The notes under the pieces were generated by a model, which had not been told where the DNA came from, did no database searches, and saw only the letters and a list, made by a program, of their open reading frames with translations. Of a DNA stretch of 64,000 nucleotides, positions 53,367 through 62,533 are shown piece by piece (position 1 is the first letter of the stretch; every line of letters starts with the position of its first letter). The stretch spans positions 38,910 to 102,909 of the forward strand of contig CAJYLH010000040.1 in the NCBI GenBank assembly GCA_913775525.1, read 5' to 3'. The translations under genes were made by a program, and so were the position numbers. Origin of the DNA: an uncultured Chryseobacterium sp. (GTDB lineage Bacteria > Bacteroidota > Bacteroidia > Flavobacteriales > Weeksellaceae).

Positions 53367-54815
53367 ATGTTACGGGATTGGAAATTTGAATTACAGTTGG
53401 ATGAACAATCAGATAAAGCTGTTTATCTGCAAATAGCCGATGCGCTTATCAAAGATATCCATTCGGGGAGGTTAAAATCCGGCGATGCCTTGCCCGGCAG
53501 CAGAAATCTGGCACAACTGCTAAAAGTCAACCGGAATACGGTTGTAGAGGCGCTTAATGTGCTGCTGATTGAGGGTTGGCTGGTTTCAAAAGAAAGGCAG
53601 GGAACCTTTATTGCCGACACATTGCCAGATCTTAGAAAAGTAAAGTCAGACACGAATGCAGCCGCTACGTCAAAAAGCATACAAAACAAGCATTATCGGC
53701 TTCAGTTTGACGACGGACATCCTGACAGTAAGATCGCCCCTGTTACGGAGTTGGCAAGGGCTTACCGGCAGTTATTCAATCAAAAGGCAAAGTGGCAGAT
53801 GATGGGCTATGGTGATGAATTTGGCAATCTGGAATTCCGGAAGGCGATTGTTCAGATGCTCAATCATCAGAGAGGGATGCAGGTTAATGAACAAAATATC
53901 TGCATCACCAGAGGAAGCCAGATGGCGATGTACCTTACAGCTCAGTGCCTTTTAACTAAAGGTGATCATGTTATGATAGAAAATCCCGGGTACAAACCTG
54001 CATGGAAAGCATTTGAAAATGCCGGTGCAAAGCTCTTGCCCGTCAATGTAGATAAAGACGGTTTGATTACAGAAGAGGTTAAAAACTATCTGAAATCAGG
54101 TAAAAAGATAAAGGCGATTTATGTAACCCCGCATCATCAATATCCTACTACAGCAACACTGAGTTTAAAAAGAAGGCTGGAATTGATACAGCTTTCTAAC
54201 CAATTCGGATTTACGATTATTGAAGATGACTACGATAATGAGTTTCATTTCGGATACCGTCCTCTATTGCCTTTATGCAGTTTTACAGAACTGAAAAACT
54301 ACGTTTATATTGGTACGATGAGTAAAGTGGTGGCGCCTGCCTTGCGTATTGGTTATCTGGTCAGTAACAACGAAGCCCTGATTGAAAAAACAGGTAATCT
54401 GAGAAAGATCATAGATGTACAGGGTGACGGTATAATGGAACAGGCAGTCCTACAATTAATCAAAGACGGTACCATCAAACGGCATATCAAAAAGGCTACC
54501 AACCACTATAAAGCCAAAAGAGATTTTATGGTGACCCTATTGAATAAATATATCTCCAGCAAAGCGACTTATACTTTTCCTGAAGGCGGCCTGGCATTTT
54601 GGATCGTACCCCATCAGCCGTTAAATTGGCCAAAAGTTTCCGGGAAATTAGATAAGATGGGAATTAAGATCATTACACCGGATACGTATAGCTTCGATCA
54701 GCCTGTGAATGGTATTCGCCTGGGCTACGGATCCCTTTCTACCGTAGATTTAGAGGATGGAATTATGATATTGGCTAAAGAGGCTTTTGGAAAAAGCTGT
54801 CCTAATAATATCTGA
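53367..54815 (+). CDS. MocR-family regulator (GntR HTH fused to aminotransferase)
   Basis: A 482-residue fusion of a winged-helix GntR domain (about 10-80, KSGDALPGSRNLAQLLKVNRNTV) with a fold-type I aminotransferase domain (about 115-475). The PLP lysine is Lys320 in GTMSKVVAP. In MocR proteins the PLP domain senses an effector and is usually not a catalyst. Divergent placement from the cupin/DHDPS-like/thioredoxin-like operon implies control of that operon. Confidence 0.93.
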   Translation: MLRDWKFELQLDEQSDKAVYLQIADALIKDIHSGRLKSGDALPGSRNLAQLLKVNRNTVVEALNVLLIEGWLVSKERQGTFIADTLPDLRKVKSDTNAAATSKSIQNKHYRLQFDDGHPDSKIAPVTELARAYRQLFNQKAKWQMMGYGDEFGNLEFRKAIVQMLNHQRGMQVNEQNICITRGSQMAMYLTAQCLLTKGDHVMIENPGYKPAWKAFENAGAKLLPVNVDKDGLITEEVKNYLKSGKKIKAIYVTPHHQYPTTATLSLKRRLELIQLSNQFGFTIIEDDYDNEFHFGYRPLLPLCSFTELKNYVYIGTMSKVVAPALRIGYLVSNNEALIEKTGNLRKIIDVQGDGIMEQAVLQLIKDGTIKRHIKKATNHYKAKRDFMVTLLNKYISSKATYTFPEGGLAFWIVPHQPLNWPKVSGKLDKMGIKIITPDTYSFDQPVNGIRLGYGSLSTVDLEDGIMILAKEAFGKSCPNNI

Positions 54816-54996
54816 CATGTGCAGTACTACCCACTGCTCTTTTTGTTTTGTTTATTGTATATGTTTGAGTACTTTTTTTAGCATAAAAGACTATAGACAA
54901 AAGTGATAAAGCGATGCTCACCCATTTTCACATAAGTCTCAAATTCTTTCTGGTGTTTCCAATAAAATGCTGACTGATTTTTATAAGATGATTGTA

Positions 54997-56094
54997 TTAT
55001 GTCTTTACCAGATCTTGCATTCCGTAATAATGGATGGCTTTTTCTTTAAGCGGATTGGTACTCCATTCTTCCCATTCCCCTATGTATGGATTATATCCGC
55101 ATTTTAAAGGTTTTGAAGTATCTAAACCTTCAGAATCACTATGGGTTCTTTCTGTATACGCTCTGCAATCTGTACAGATGTACCGAAATTCACAATCTTT
55201 GCAGACTTCTATACTGTCTTTGGTGAGGTTCCAGTATTTTTTGAAGTCAGGATGGTGTAATACTTCTTCTAAGGGAGTATCTTTAATATTGCCAAAACTT
55301 TGAGGCATGGAAGGACAATTTCTGATGTTACCTTCAGAATCTATGGAAATTTTTTTATAAAGGCAGGAGTTGTGGTTATTGGATAATGTATAGGTTTCGA
55401 GATTGGAATTAAAATAGTTGGAAGAAATCAGTCCGCAATTTTTTTTATTTATAATTTTATCTTGAACATACAGTATAATTCTATTCAAATATTTATCTTG
55501 TTTACCTTCATTACATCCAAAATAAATTAGTTTGGTAATTTTATCATTTGATTTAATAATATTTTTACTTACCAATCTATTTTCGGATTTTATTGTATAC
55601 GGCAGGATTATTTCAATACCTTTTAAGGTAGTACCAGACAGGTTATTCAAAAATTTTGAAAACATATTTAAATCAATTACATCATAACATCTGATCTGTA
55701 ATTGTTTGATTCTGTTTAAATCAATAAACCTTGCAATCTGAACAGAATCTTCAAGAAAAAAAGATTCTTTACTGACATCAATTATCATATTGGAGATGGG
55801 TTCAGCTACCTTGTAATGTAAATGTAAAGGGATGAGCTCTTTTATAATTTGATCATCGATAAATCCTATTTCATTGGCTAATAAAAAATTTAAATAATCT
55901 TTTAAATATTTTTCATTTTCTTTTCCATAATTCTCAAAAATTTCTTCAATGGAAAAATTTGGAAACTCTTCAGTAAGTAAAGTATATAAAGAATTTGGAA
56001 TCAGGTAATAATTATTTCGCTGTACATCGCAAATTACACTTCTCGTATGCCCGTAAGTCACTAAGCAACAAGCAAATTTATTAAAATAAGTCAT
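54997..56094 (-). CDS. gwsS: Grasp-with-spasm SPASM-domain peptide maturase
   Basis: A 365-residue protein of the grasp-with-spasm RiPP system. The C-terminal SPASM domain has cysteines at 244, 260, 298, 301, 307, 310 and 332 (NCPSMPQSFGN, VCKDCEFRYICTDCRAY, KCGYNPY), suited to auxiliary Fe-S clusters. There is no radical-SAM CxxxCxxC motif at the N-terminus, as is characteristic of this family; it is thought to assist the ATP-grasp enzyme in modifying the precursor. Fully cytoplasmic. Codon use is AT-rich compared with the neighbours, suggesting transfer. Confidence 0.9.
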   Translation of the reverse strand: MTYFNKFACCLVTYGHTRSVICDVQRNNYYLIPNSLYTLLTEEFPNFSIEEIFENYGKENEKYLKDYLNFLLANEIGFIDDQIIKELIPLHLHYKVAEPISNMIIDVSKESFFLEDSVQIARFIDLNRIKQLQIRCYDVIDLNMFSKFLNNLSGTTLKGIEIILPYTIKSENRLVSKNIIKSNDKITKLIYFGCNEGKQDKYLNRIILYVQDKIINKKNCGLISSNYFNSNLETYTLSNNHNSCLYKKISIDSEGNIRNCPSMPQSFGNIKDTPLEEVLHHPDFKKYWNLTKDSIEVCKDCEFRYICTDCRAYTERTHSDSEGLDTSKPLKCGYNPYIGEWEEWSTNPLKEKAIHYYGMQDLVKT

Positions 56095-56212
56095 CTTATA
56101 TTATCATCTAAAGGACAGGAGTCTGGTTTTGAAACCTTTGCAGTATTTCTTTTCTAAAATTTAATTTCCATACAAGAACTTAGAAACAGAACAAATCATT
56201 ATTTTTTCACAA

Positions 56213-56398
56213 TTAACTGATTATTTTAGATATCACTATTCTGGAACCTTCTACAACATAACCTCTTGTTTGATACAAATCTGAATTAGAATACATCATT
56301 GCAATATCACCCAATTTCTTATTTGATAATTCTTTTTGTATATTCCAATAAGGGAGAGGAAGTTTTTTATTTTTAAATTTCGGTCCTGTTTTCTTCAT
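56213..56398 (-). CDS. 61-residue unknown protein between the two maturases
   Basis: A small basic protein beginning MKKTGPKFKNKKLPLPYWN, with a hydrophobic end GYVVEGSRIVISKIIS. Its ATG lies inside the end of the ATP-grasp gene (26-base overlap), and it is followed after 118 bases by the SPASM gene. No family recognised. It could be an extra maturation or immunity factor, or a second small precursor, though it lacks a GG leader. Confidence 0.5.
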   Translation of the reverse strand: MKKTGPKFKNKKLPLPYWNIQKELSNKKLGDIAMMYSNSDLYQTRGYVVEGSRIVISKIIS

Positions 56399-57359
56399 AA
56401 TTCTTTAATATATATAATGCCATTTGTTCTTCTAAATAATAATTGCAAGGTTTGGAAACCATTCCAAACTGCCCTACAGGATTTATTTCAAGAAAATAGT
56501 ACTCGTCATCTTTTGAAACGATCATATCTATCGAGCACGTTTTCAGATTTAATTCTTTAACTAATTCTTTTAAACTTGATTCTATATGTACCGGTAGTTG
56601 GTAAGGTACATTGCGATTCCTTTTCTTAAAATTATAATTCCTGAAATCCACCTTGGTCTTATGATCATTCTGAGAAAATATAGCCATAGAATAAAAAACA
56701 TCGTCTATATAGAATATTCTAAGTTCAAATTTTTTATCTATTTTACTTTGAAGTTTGGTAGGAAAAATATAGCCCTCTTTTTTTATCTCATTTACTTCGC
56801 TGGTATACATCATATAATGAGAATCATTATCAAAAAGCATTACAGCATCACTTATGGGCTTTGTAATCAGATTTTTATCTGCTGCTAATTGGTTAATAGT
56901 CTCTATTCTATTAGTTATATAGGTGCCTGGAATTTTCAGACCATGCTTTTCAGCAAGTTGAAGCGTTTTCAGCTTATTTAAACTGTCACTGTATTTATTA
57001 ATCCAGACTGAATGATCTAAAAACGATTCTAAAAACCTATAAATTGTTCCTAACTCGGATAATAAATGATTTTCTAAGGTTTTATTATTGTAAAATTCAT
57101 CAAAAATTTTAGGTTCAATACGTACAAAATCTTCATCAAAAGTGCGCCTGAACCAAATCGTATGTACAATTTGATTATCAATTTTCTGATTATTGAAATT
57201 AAATTCAGAATTGGAAATATCAATATAAAAGTCTTTATTTAATAAATCATCACCATTTATTCTAACTATTGCTTCATTGCCTTTTTTATGGTGATGTAAC
57301 CAGTTCAAAACATCATCTGTTGTATTTTCACCATAATTTTTACTAAAAATAACTATCAT
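56373..57359 (-). CDS. gwsG: Grasp-with-spasm ATP-grasp peptide maturase
   Basis: A 328-residue ATP-grasp ligase of the MvdC/MvdD type that makes ester or amide crosslinks between side chains of a precursor peptide. The N-terminal recognition part includes WINKYSDSLNKLKTLQLAEKHG near 119-140; ATP- and Mg-binding residues are Lys (LITKPIS), Arg in FELRIFYIDD near 211, Asp278 and Glu291/Asn293 in FLEINPVGQF. It lies directly after the precursor gene, separated by a hairpin that may set the ratio of peptide to enzyme. Confidence 0.92.
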   Translation of the reverse strand: MIVIFSKNYGENTTDDVLNWLHHHKKGNEAIVRINGDDLLNKDFYIDISNSEFNFNNQKIDNQIVHTIWFRRTFDEDFVRIEPKIFDEFYNNKTLENHLLSELGTIYRFLESFLDHSVWINKYSDSLNKLKTLQLAEKHGLKIPGTYITNRIETINQLAADKNLITKPISDAVMLFDNDSHYMMYTSEVNEIKKEGYIFPTKLQSKIDKKFELRIFYIDDVFYSMAIFSQNDHKTKVDFRNYNFKKRNRNVPYQLPVHIESSLKELVKELNLKTCSIDMIVSKDDEYYFLEINPVGQFGMVSKPCNYYLEEQMALYILKNYEENRTEI

Positions 57360-57378
57360 ACTGTCAAATCTTAAAATG

Positions 57379-57408
57379 AGGCTATCTGTACCTTATTACA
57401 GATAGCCT
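57379..57408 (-). terminator. Intergenic hairpin between precursor and maturase genes
   Basis: AGGCTATCTGTA (57379-57390) and TACAGATAGCCT (57397-57408) are perfect 12-base complements with a 6-base loop. The minus-strand tail (CATTTTAAG) is only partly T-rich, so it probably attenuates and does not stop transcription; it may also protect the precursor mRNA. Confidence 0.65.
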
Positions 57409-57418
57409 ATTTTAATTT

Positions 57419-57586
57419 TTACCCTTGTTTCACATCTGTTTGAACGGTGTCATTAACATAATATGTTCCGTTGTAGGTATAGTCAGATCCATAAGTATAA
57501 GGATCAAAACCTGGTCCTGCAATCTTTCCTCCTTTTACTTTTTCCATTTTAAATTTTTTCAGCTTTAAGCTTTCTAACTTTTTCAT
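57419..57586 (-). CDS. Grasp-with-spasm precursor peptide (55 residues)
   Basis: Translates to a basic leader (KLESLKLKKFKMEKVKGG) ending in Gly-Gly at residues 19-20, followed by a 35-residue core rich in Tyr, Thr, Asp and Gly: KIAGPGFDPYTYGSD, then YTYNGTYYVNDTVQTDVKQG. The KMEKVKGG leader end matches GG-type natural-product precursors of Bacteroidota. In the core, Thr/Ser and Asp side chains are candidates for ester crosslinks made by the ATP-grasp enzyme. It lies 59 bases upstream of that gene, on the same strand. A minus-strand TATGTTTG at 57745-57752 is a possible promoter. Confidence 0.85.
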   Translation of the reverse strand: MKKLESLKLKKFKMEKVKGGKIAGPGFDPYTYGSDYTYNGTYYVNDTVQTDVKQG

Positions 57587-57852
57587 AAATAATTTTTTAA
57601 AATTTTAATAATAATTTTGTCATACAAACCCTGACATGGGTTTTGCTGATCAGCAGTAATATCTAAATTTTGTACTGTGCACTCACAAAATCAAAATACA
57701 AGTTTTAAACACTCACTATTCTGTGTTATATTATTCAAAACTATCAAACATAATTCACACAAAAAAGCAAAAATTATAGCTTTTTATAGGCTTTTATTTT
57801 GTGTTAAAAAAAATATTGTTTACATTAGTTTTACTAATTTTTTCACCAAATA

Positions 57853-58125
57853 ATGAACAAGAAGTTAATTACTGTACGAAAAGCAAAAAAAATTACGCAG
57901 GCAGATATTGCAACCTACCTTAAAATAAGCCAGACTCAGTATCAAAAAAGAGAAACAGGAAAAATTAAAATATCGGATCAGGAATGGAAAGATATTGCCA
58001 GGCTGTTAGATGTTCCTGTAAAAGAAATTTTTGAAGAAATTGACAATCAACACCTTGTATTACAGAAGAAAATAGAAATATTAAAACTACAGATAAAGGC
58101 ATTAAGTTCAGAGAAGAAAATTTAG
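57853..58125 (+). CDS. Small XRE-family regulator facing the RiPP cluster
   Basis: A 90-residue protein: an HTH domain at about residues 5-60 (TVRKAKKITQADIATYLKISQTQYQKRETGK) and a short coiled-coil tail (VLQKKIEILKLQIKALSSEKK) for dimerisation. It is divergent from the precursor gene with 266 bases between them, which hold no other gene. Control of the peptide cluster is a reasonable inference. AT-rich like the cluster. Confidence 0.85.
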   Translation: MNKKLITVRKAKKITQADIATYLKISQTQYQKRETGKIKISDQEWKDIARLLDVPVKEIFEEIDNQHLVLQKKIEILKLQIKALSSEKKI

Positions 58126-58274
58126 AATTTTTGCAAATATTTTTTTGCCGTTATTCAACCTTTATCCTCCGAAGTACGGTATTAATAACTGTTAACCGTG
58201 AGGCCCTAAACCTTTTCGAAATAAACAGATTAAAGTTGCCTCTATACTAATCTTTATTATCAAAAACCCATAAA

Positions 58275-58305
58275 CCACAAAAAATCCCGGCCACAGCCGG
58301 GATTT
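58275..58305 (-). terminator. Terminator of the DUF2911 gene
   Basis: AAATCCCGGC (58282-58291) and GCCGGGATTT (58296-58305) pair around a 4-base loop, followed by T's on the minus strand. Confidence 0.85.
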
Positions 58306-58322
58306 AACTTTTAAAATTCAAA

Positions 58323-58799
58323 TTACTTGATCTCCACAGGAACGGAGATTTTATCCCAATCCATGGTGAAGCCATTGTTGTTGATTTTGTAGACCAAAGC
58401 TTCCTGGGTGGTTGGTAAAGCTTTAGTTTTTACGTCTATGCGTAGAGCGTCTTTGGACTGTTCGTACTTGTAGGCTCCCCATTGTTTGGCTTCTTTGTTG
58501 AAGATGGCGGTCCAGGTTCCGCTGGCTTTAGGGATCAGGAAAAAGCTGTATTTCCCGGCCGGCAGTTTCTTGCCCTGAACGGTGATGTATTTATCCGTTT
58601 CAAAAGTGGTGGCTTCATTGGCACCGGCACGCCATACTTTATCATAGGCTTCCAGGCCGCCCCAGATGGTACGCCCTTTTACGGATGGGCTGCTGTAGTT
58701 GATGGTGATGTTGGCATCTTTGATTTTCCCTGTCGCCGTCATCGGTGGACTGGCCGGTTTCTTGGTTTCCTGCGCAAAGGCATTGACAGAGATCGTCAT
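58323..58799 (-). CDS. DUF2911 secreted protein, start uncertain
   Basis: DUF2911 (PF11138) proteins are small secreted beta-sandwiches of unknown function; [33 protein letters not shown] and [12 protein letters not shown] are characteristic. From the ATG at 58799 the signal peptide would be only nine residues (MTISVNAFA before Q). The same frame stays open upstream over SRSVLVAA, which would complete a normal signal, but the only codons available there are ATA (58824-58826 and 58827-58829), overlapping the stop of the preceding gene. Either the ATA is used, or the ancestral start was lost, or the base call is wrong. Confidence 0.85.
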   Translation of the reverse strand: MTISVNAFAQETKKPASPPMTATGKIKDANITINYSSPSVKGRTIWGGLEAYDKVWRAGANEATTFETDKYITVQGKKLPAGKYSFFLIPKASGTWTAIFNKEAKQWGAYKYEQSKDALRIDVKTKALPTTQEALVYKINNNGFTMDWDKISVPVEIK

Positions 58800-58825
58800 C
58801 GCCGCAACAAGAACGGACCTGCTTA

Positions 58826-59608
58826 TTATTTCTTCTGGAGCCGTTCTATATATAAAGGAAGGGTTTCTTCCATCCTAAGCAGGACTCCAGATAAATTTCT
58901 GGCTTTGACATACGTTCTTACGTGCGGTTTGACCAGAAATGAGAATTCGATAAATTCAGAAATTCTTTCCAGCGGTACTCCTGCCTTAATAAAATAGTCA
59001 TCATCTACCCGGTTGCGCACCCAAAGAATATGTTCCTGAAGATCATCATACCGGTATTGCCTTTTCTGCCTTCTCGCCTTTCCGCTGATCAGGTCATAAA
59101 CGCCCTGTACATCTAGCTGCCCAACAAGGATCGGTAATAAAACATGCTTTACTTCCGCTGGCCTCTCCCTCATCTTTCCCACCGGCTGCGGCAGGCCTAC
59201 TGCGTCCTGAACAATTTCAGCTTTGTTGATCCTGGCTACGGCTCGAGAATCTTTAGACAGGTCTCCAGTCAGGGGCTGTACCTTTACTTCTTCAATTTCT
59301 TCCGGAAGTTTTGCCATGACAATCACCAGTTGCGAATTGATTCCATTCGCAAGCACCCTTCTGGAAATCCTTTCATATCCTTTTTTCACAAACCTCAACT
59401 CATCATTAGCTGAAGCCTGTACTGAAAACATCCCATCTGAATTTGTTGCCGTTTTCTGGTCTGTAGCCATATTAACCACCATAACATTGGCCAACTCCCT
59501 GTTATTATCATCCCTGATGGTTCCGGTAATGGTTGCCTGCTGTGAATATATATTGACTGATACTAGTAGTGTAATCATTAGCATGAATGCGGTAAATAAA
59601 CTTTTCAT
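58826..59608 (-). CDS. Carboxypeptidase-regulatory-like domain protein
   Basis: A 260-residue secreted protein with signal peptide (ending VNIYSQ) and a CarboxypepD_reg-like beta-sandwich (about 24-100: [47 protein letters not shown]). The remaining 150 residues are helical and charged, with no known domain. Proteins of this type sit in the periplasm or on the outer membrane. It precedes the DUF2911 gene, with stop and putative start overlapping. Confidence 0.85.
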   Translation of the reverse strand: MKSLFTAFMLMITLLVSVNIYSQQATITGTIRDDNNRELANVMVVNMATDQKTATNSDGMFSVQASANDELRFVKKGYERISRRVLANGINSQLVIVMAKLPEEIEEVKVQPLTGDLSKDSRAVARINKAEIVQDAVGLPQPVGKMRERPAEVKHVLLPILVGQLDVQGVYDLISGKARRQKRQYRYDDLQEHILWVRNRVDDDYFIKAGVPLERISEFIEFSFLVKPHVRTYVKARNLSGVLLRMEETLPLYIERLQKK

Positions 59609-59802
59609 GGCCTATTTTGTGGTTTGGGGGTACAGTACAATACAATTTTAATAAAAAGAAATGATAACCTGAGTGAGTTTAAGACTAAATATAAGGAACA
59701 TGAATAACTCTTTCAAATCTAATTTTAACATGCGATAACAATTTTAAACAAACTCAGGTACTGTAATGAGTAGCTCAACTGCTAAAATCATCCTCAAACT
59801 AC

Positions 59803-61785
59803 CTATAGTTTTGTTAATCCTAATGTATATGCTCTGGTTCCTTGTTGATTAATCCCAGAAATGCTAAACGATGTTACAGGATCACCAAGAAAAGAACCAT
59901 TATTACCTGTAGGTCTAAATGTAATTAACCTGATCCTGTCATTGGCTTGTAATTGAACAACTATAGAAGGAGTTACAATGTAAAATCGTAACAAACTACC
60001 ACTGAAACCTGGCGCTGGCGGAAAATTGTGAATTTCTCTTAAACCGGAAATAGAGCTCCATGTTGCCCCGTTATCTGAAGACTTTTCTACATTGAAAACC
60101 TGAAAAACATTACTTCCGGGCTGAGCTGATAAATAAGTAGTTAAGGATGCGGATAGTTGGTAAAATCCGGATTCAGATAATACAATTTCATTTTGATTTA
60201 TAGTAGATCCTAGTGTGTTAATCCGAACATTAGATGCTGCAAAGTTAACCCTAATATCTGCTCCCGAATTAAAGCTACTCGCATTATCTGTAAAATTTGT
60301 AGTAGCGTTCAGTGCATCCAAAAATAAAGTTTTAGGTCCCGATTCATTTAAAGTTCCTACTACTCCATTGCTATTTACAAAAAGTGGTTTTGCATTAGTA
60401 TCTGCTAATAAAGCTGTATTGTTGATTTTTACTTTTCCGTTTACCTCTAATCTTTCTGATGGAGTAATTGTTCCTACACCCAAATTACCGTTATCAAACA
60501 AAACTAATCTATAATCATTCGTTCCCGAACCTGCAAATGAAGCAATCCAGTTACCAGGAATTTTATTTTTGACAATGAGAGTGGCTCCATCTTCATATTC
60601 AGCAGACAAAAAAAGTCTGCCCCGTAGAATTGTATCACCATTTACATCAAGCTTCTTTGTAGGAACAACACCAAGCCCCAGATTACCTGCTCCACTAAAT
60701 GTCGTATTGAAACCAGCAGTAGCTATATCTGTGTTTTTTATTAAAGTCCCACCAAGCTGTATGTTATTACCTGTTTTTGTTAAACCATTATCACTTATAA
60801 CGGCTGACTGTACTGATGATAAAGGAACTTTTTTTGCCACACCTGTATTATCTAATACCATTACTCGATCATTCGTATCAAGACTTGCATTTTCTGGTAC
60901 TTGTCTGAATCTTACATTACCATCTACATCGAGTTTTTGGGTAGGTAAAATACTGTTTCCTACTCCTAAATCACCAGATTCGCTTAAAACCATATCAGTA
61001 TCTGCAGTGCCACTAGTACGGAATGCGAGATTAGACAAATTGTTAGTACCGTTTCCTTTATATTCACTAATGATAGTTGACACAGCCTGATTATCAATAT
61101 TATTTATTCTACCTCCAAAATTCATGAACCCCATTACTGTTGGATTAGTTAAATTAGCAGTTCCATTTTTCATAAGACTTAATCCTGGAACCGGAGTATT
61201 GGAAGTAATTTCGACAAAATTATTTGAAGAAACGAATTTCCCGTTTCCAACCACCTCTAATTTTTGACTTGGTATTGTAGTACCTATACCTACATTTCCT
61301 GTTCCGCTAAATGTGGTATTGAAACCTGCAGTAGCTATGTCTGTGTTTTTTATTAACGCTCCACCCAACTGTATATTATCGCCTGTTTTTGTTAAACCGT
61401 TGTCACTCGTGACCGGGTTTAGCAAAGCTCCTGAATTGGATGCTATTCTATTCCAGACCGTACCGTCAAAATAGTAATACCCCACAGAAGTAATATTTAC
61501 TCTTTGAGAAACGTTATTTCCTCCAGACACATCTGTAATATACACTATGGCACCTCTTTGATCAGCACCGTATAATATATTTCCTTTATTAGTTAATTCT
61601 GCTCTGGTAAGTCTTGGTGCTTGTAAACCTGTGATATCGCCAGACAAAGACAATCCGTTGCTATCGCTTTTTCCGTTTACATCTAATGTAGTTTTGGGTG
61701 ATACGGTGTTAATACCTACTCTGCCTTCCTGACTTTTAGCTAAGCCTGCTAAAAGTATGGGCATAAATAAAAAAAATTTATTCAT
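59803..61785 (-). CDS. Large secreted 'VGINT' surface protein with internal duplication
   Basis: A 660-residue protein with signal peptide (ending GLAKSQ) beginning RVGINTVSPKTTLDVNGK, the signature of a large family of Bacteroidota extracellular proteins with repeated 'G-I-G-T-P-KL-V-NG' turns, likely beta-solenoid or tail-fibre-like. A segment of about 40 residues (SDNGLTKTGDNIQLGG..., NTDIATAGFNTTFSG) occurs twice, encoded at about 61296-61411 and 60690-60806. The C-terminal 150 residues form a C1q/TNF-like globular end (FNVEKSSDNGATWSSISG). No adhesion partner can be named. The frame extends to 61842 but the ATG at 61785 gives the signal. Confidence 0.82.
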   Translation of the reverse strand: MNKFFLFMPILLAGLAKSQEGRVGINTVSPKTTLDVNGKSDSNGLSLSGDITGLQAPRLTRAELTNKGNILYGADQRGAIVYITDVSGGNNVSQRVNITSVGYYYFDGTVWNRIASNSGALLNPVTSDNGLTKTGDNIQLGGALIKNTDIATAGFNTTFSGTGNVGIGTTIPSQKLEVVGNGKFVSSNNFVEITSNTPVPGLSLMKNGTANLTNPTVMGFMNFGGRINNIDNQAVSTIISEYKGNGTNNLSNLAFRTSGTADTDMVLSESGDLGVGNSILPTQKLDVDGNVRFRQVPENASLDTNDRVMVLDNTGVAKKVPLSSVQSAVISDNGLTKTGNNIQLGGTLIKNTDIATAGFNTTFSGAGNLGLGVVPTKKLDVNGDTILRGRLFLSAEYEDGATLIVKNKIPGNWIASFAGSGTNDYRLVLFDNGNLGVGTITPSERLEVNGKVKINNTALLADTNAKPLFVNSNGVVGTLNESGPKTLFLDALNATTNFTDNASSFNSGADIRVNFAASNVRINTLGSTINQNEIVLSESGFYQLSASLTTYLSAQPGSNVFQVFNVEKSSDNGATWSSISGLREIHNFPPAPGFSGSLLRFYIVTPSIVVQLQANDRIRLITFRPTGNNGSFLGDPVTSFSISGINQQGTRAYTLGLTKL

Positions 61786-62533
61786 AACGTTTGTGTTTTT
61801 AATTGTTGCAAAGTAAGCAATAATCAAGTTAATCATTACCACTGCAAATACACTTCAATTTGAAAATCAACAATATAAAAACACCTTATGACTGAAAAGC
61901 AATATTAATTTAAACATAAAAATTTTCGGAATATACACCGCTACAGCGTCTCAATAATATGATGCTGAATCAATAATCAAACGATCTTATACAAAAGTTG
62001 TAATTAAGTAAAGTCAAACGAGGATTGTCTGCGAGATGTGATTGAGGCAAAATCTTCAAGCTCATCATAAAACGATAGAAAACAGGCTGCCAATGGCGGG
62101 AATTGAACCCGAAAGAATACTTTTCAGATTTAACGATTAAAATATAAAATTGAGTGTAAATGCAGTGCAGCACTTCAAACATACTAGCTGTAAATTTGCA
62201 ATAAAAACACAAAGCACTATATAAGAGATGAGACAAAAATAGTTTACCAAATTCTACTGAAGTACATGTAATACCAAATCTTCATATTATTATATATTCC
62301 CAAGCGAACCTCACAAAATATTTATACAGCTTACTTATACAAGGACTTAGAATTCTTAATAACTGATATTATTAAAAATCACAGTAGATAAGATCATTAT
62401 TCTCTTTTTTAACTGAATCTAATATTATAAACAAAAATACATACGTAAAAACCTGTGAATCTAATACAAATAATAAAAAACAGTCAGCATTCCGCTTGAT
62501 AATTAAACAATAATATAATTAAAAACAATCAAA
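61786..62533. other. AT-rich intergenic, 748 bases
   Basis: Divergent spacer between the two VGINT genes. It contains a short minus-strand frame (61970-62236) with improbable composition and a possible tRNA 3' fragment near 62088-62115, but no convincing gene or promoter. Confidence 0.5.
62088..62115 (-). other. Possible tRNA 3'-end fragment
   Basis: On the minus strand CGGG-TTCAATT-CCCG (62097-62111) has the shape of a T-arm and loop, followed by CCATTGGCA as in an acceptor 3' strand. The anticodon and D-arms are absent. Such fragments are often left by integrating elements that use tRNA genes; chance similarity is possible. Confidence 0.3.

Noticed and set aside
54997-56094. Radical-SAM enzyme
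   Set aside because: The SPASM cysteines are present but there is no CxxxCxxC motif; the protein fits the SPASM-only gwsS family.
61970-62236. Minus-strand 88-codon frame
   Set aside because: No signal, motif or promoter; Cys/Phe/Tyr-rich composition in AT-rich spacer.
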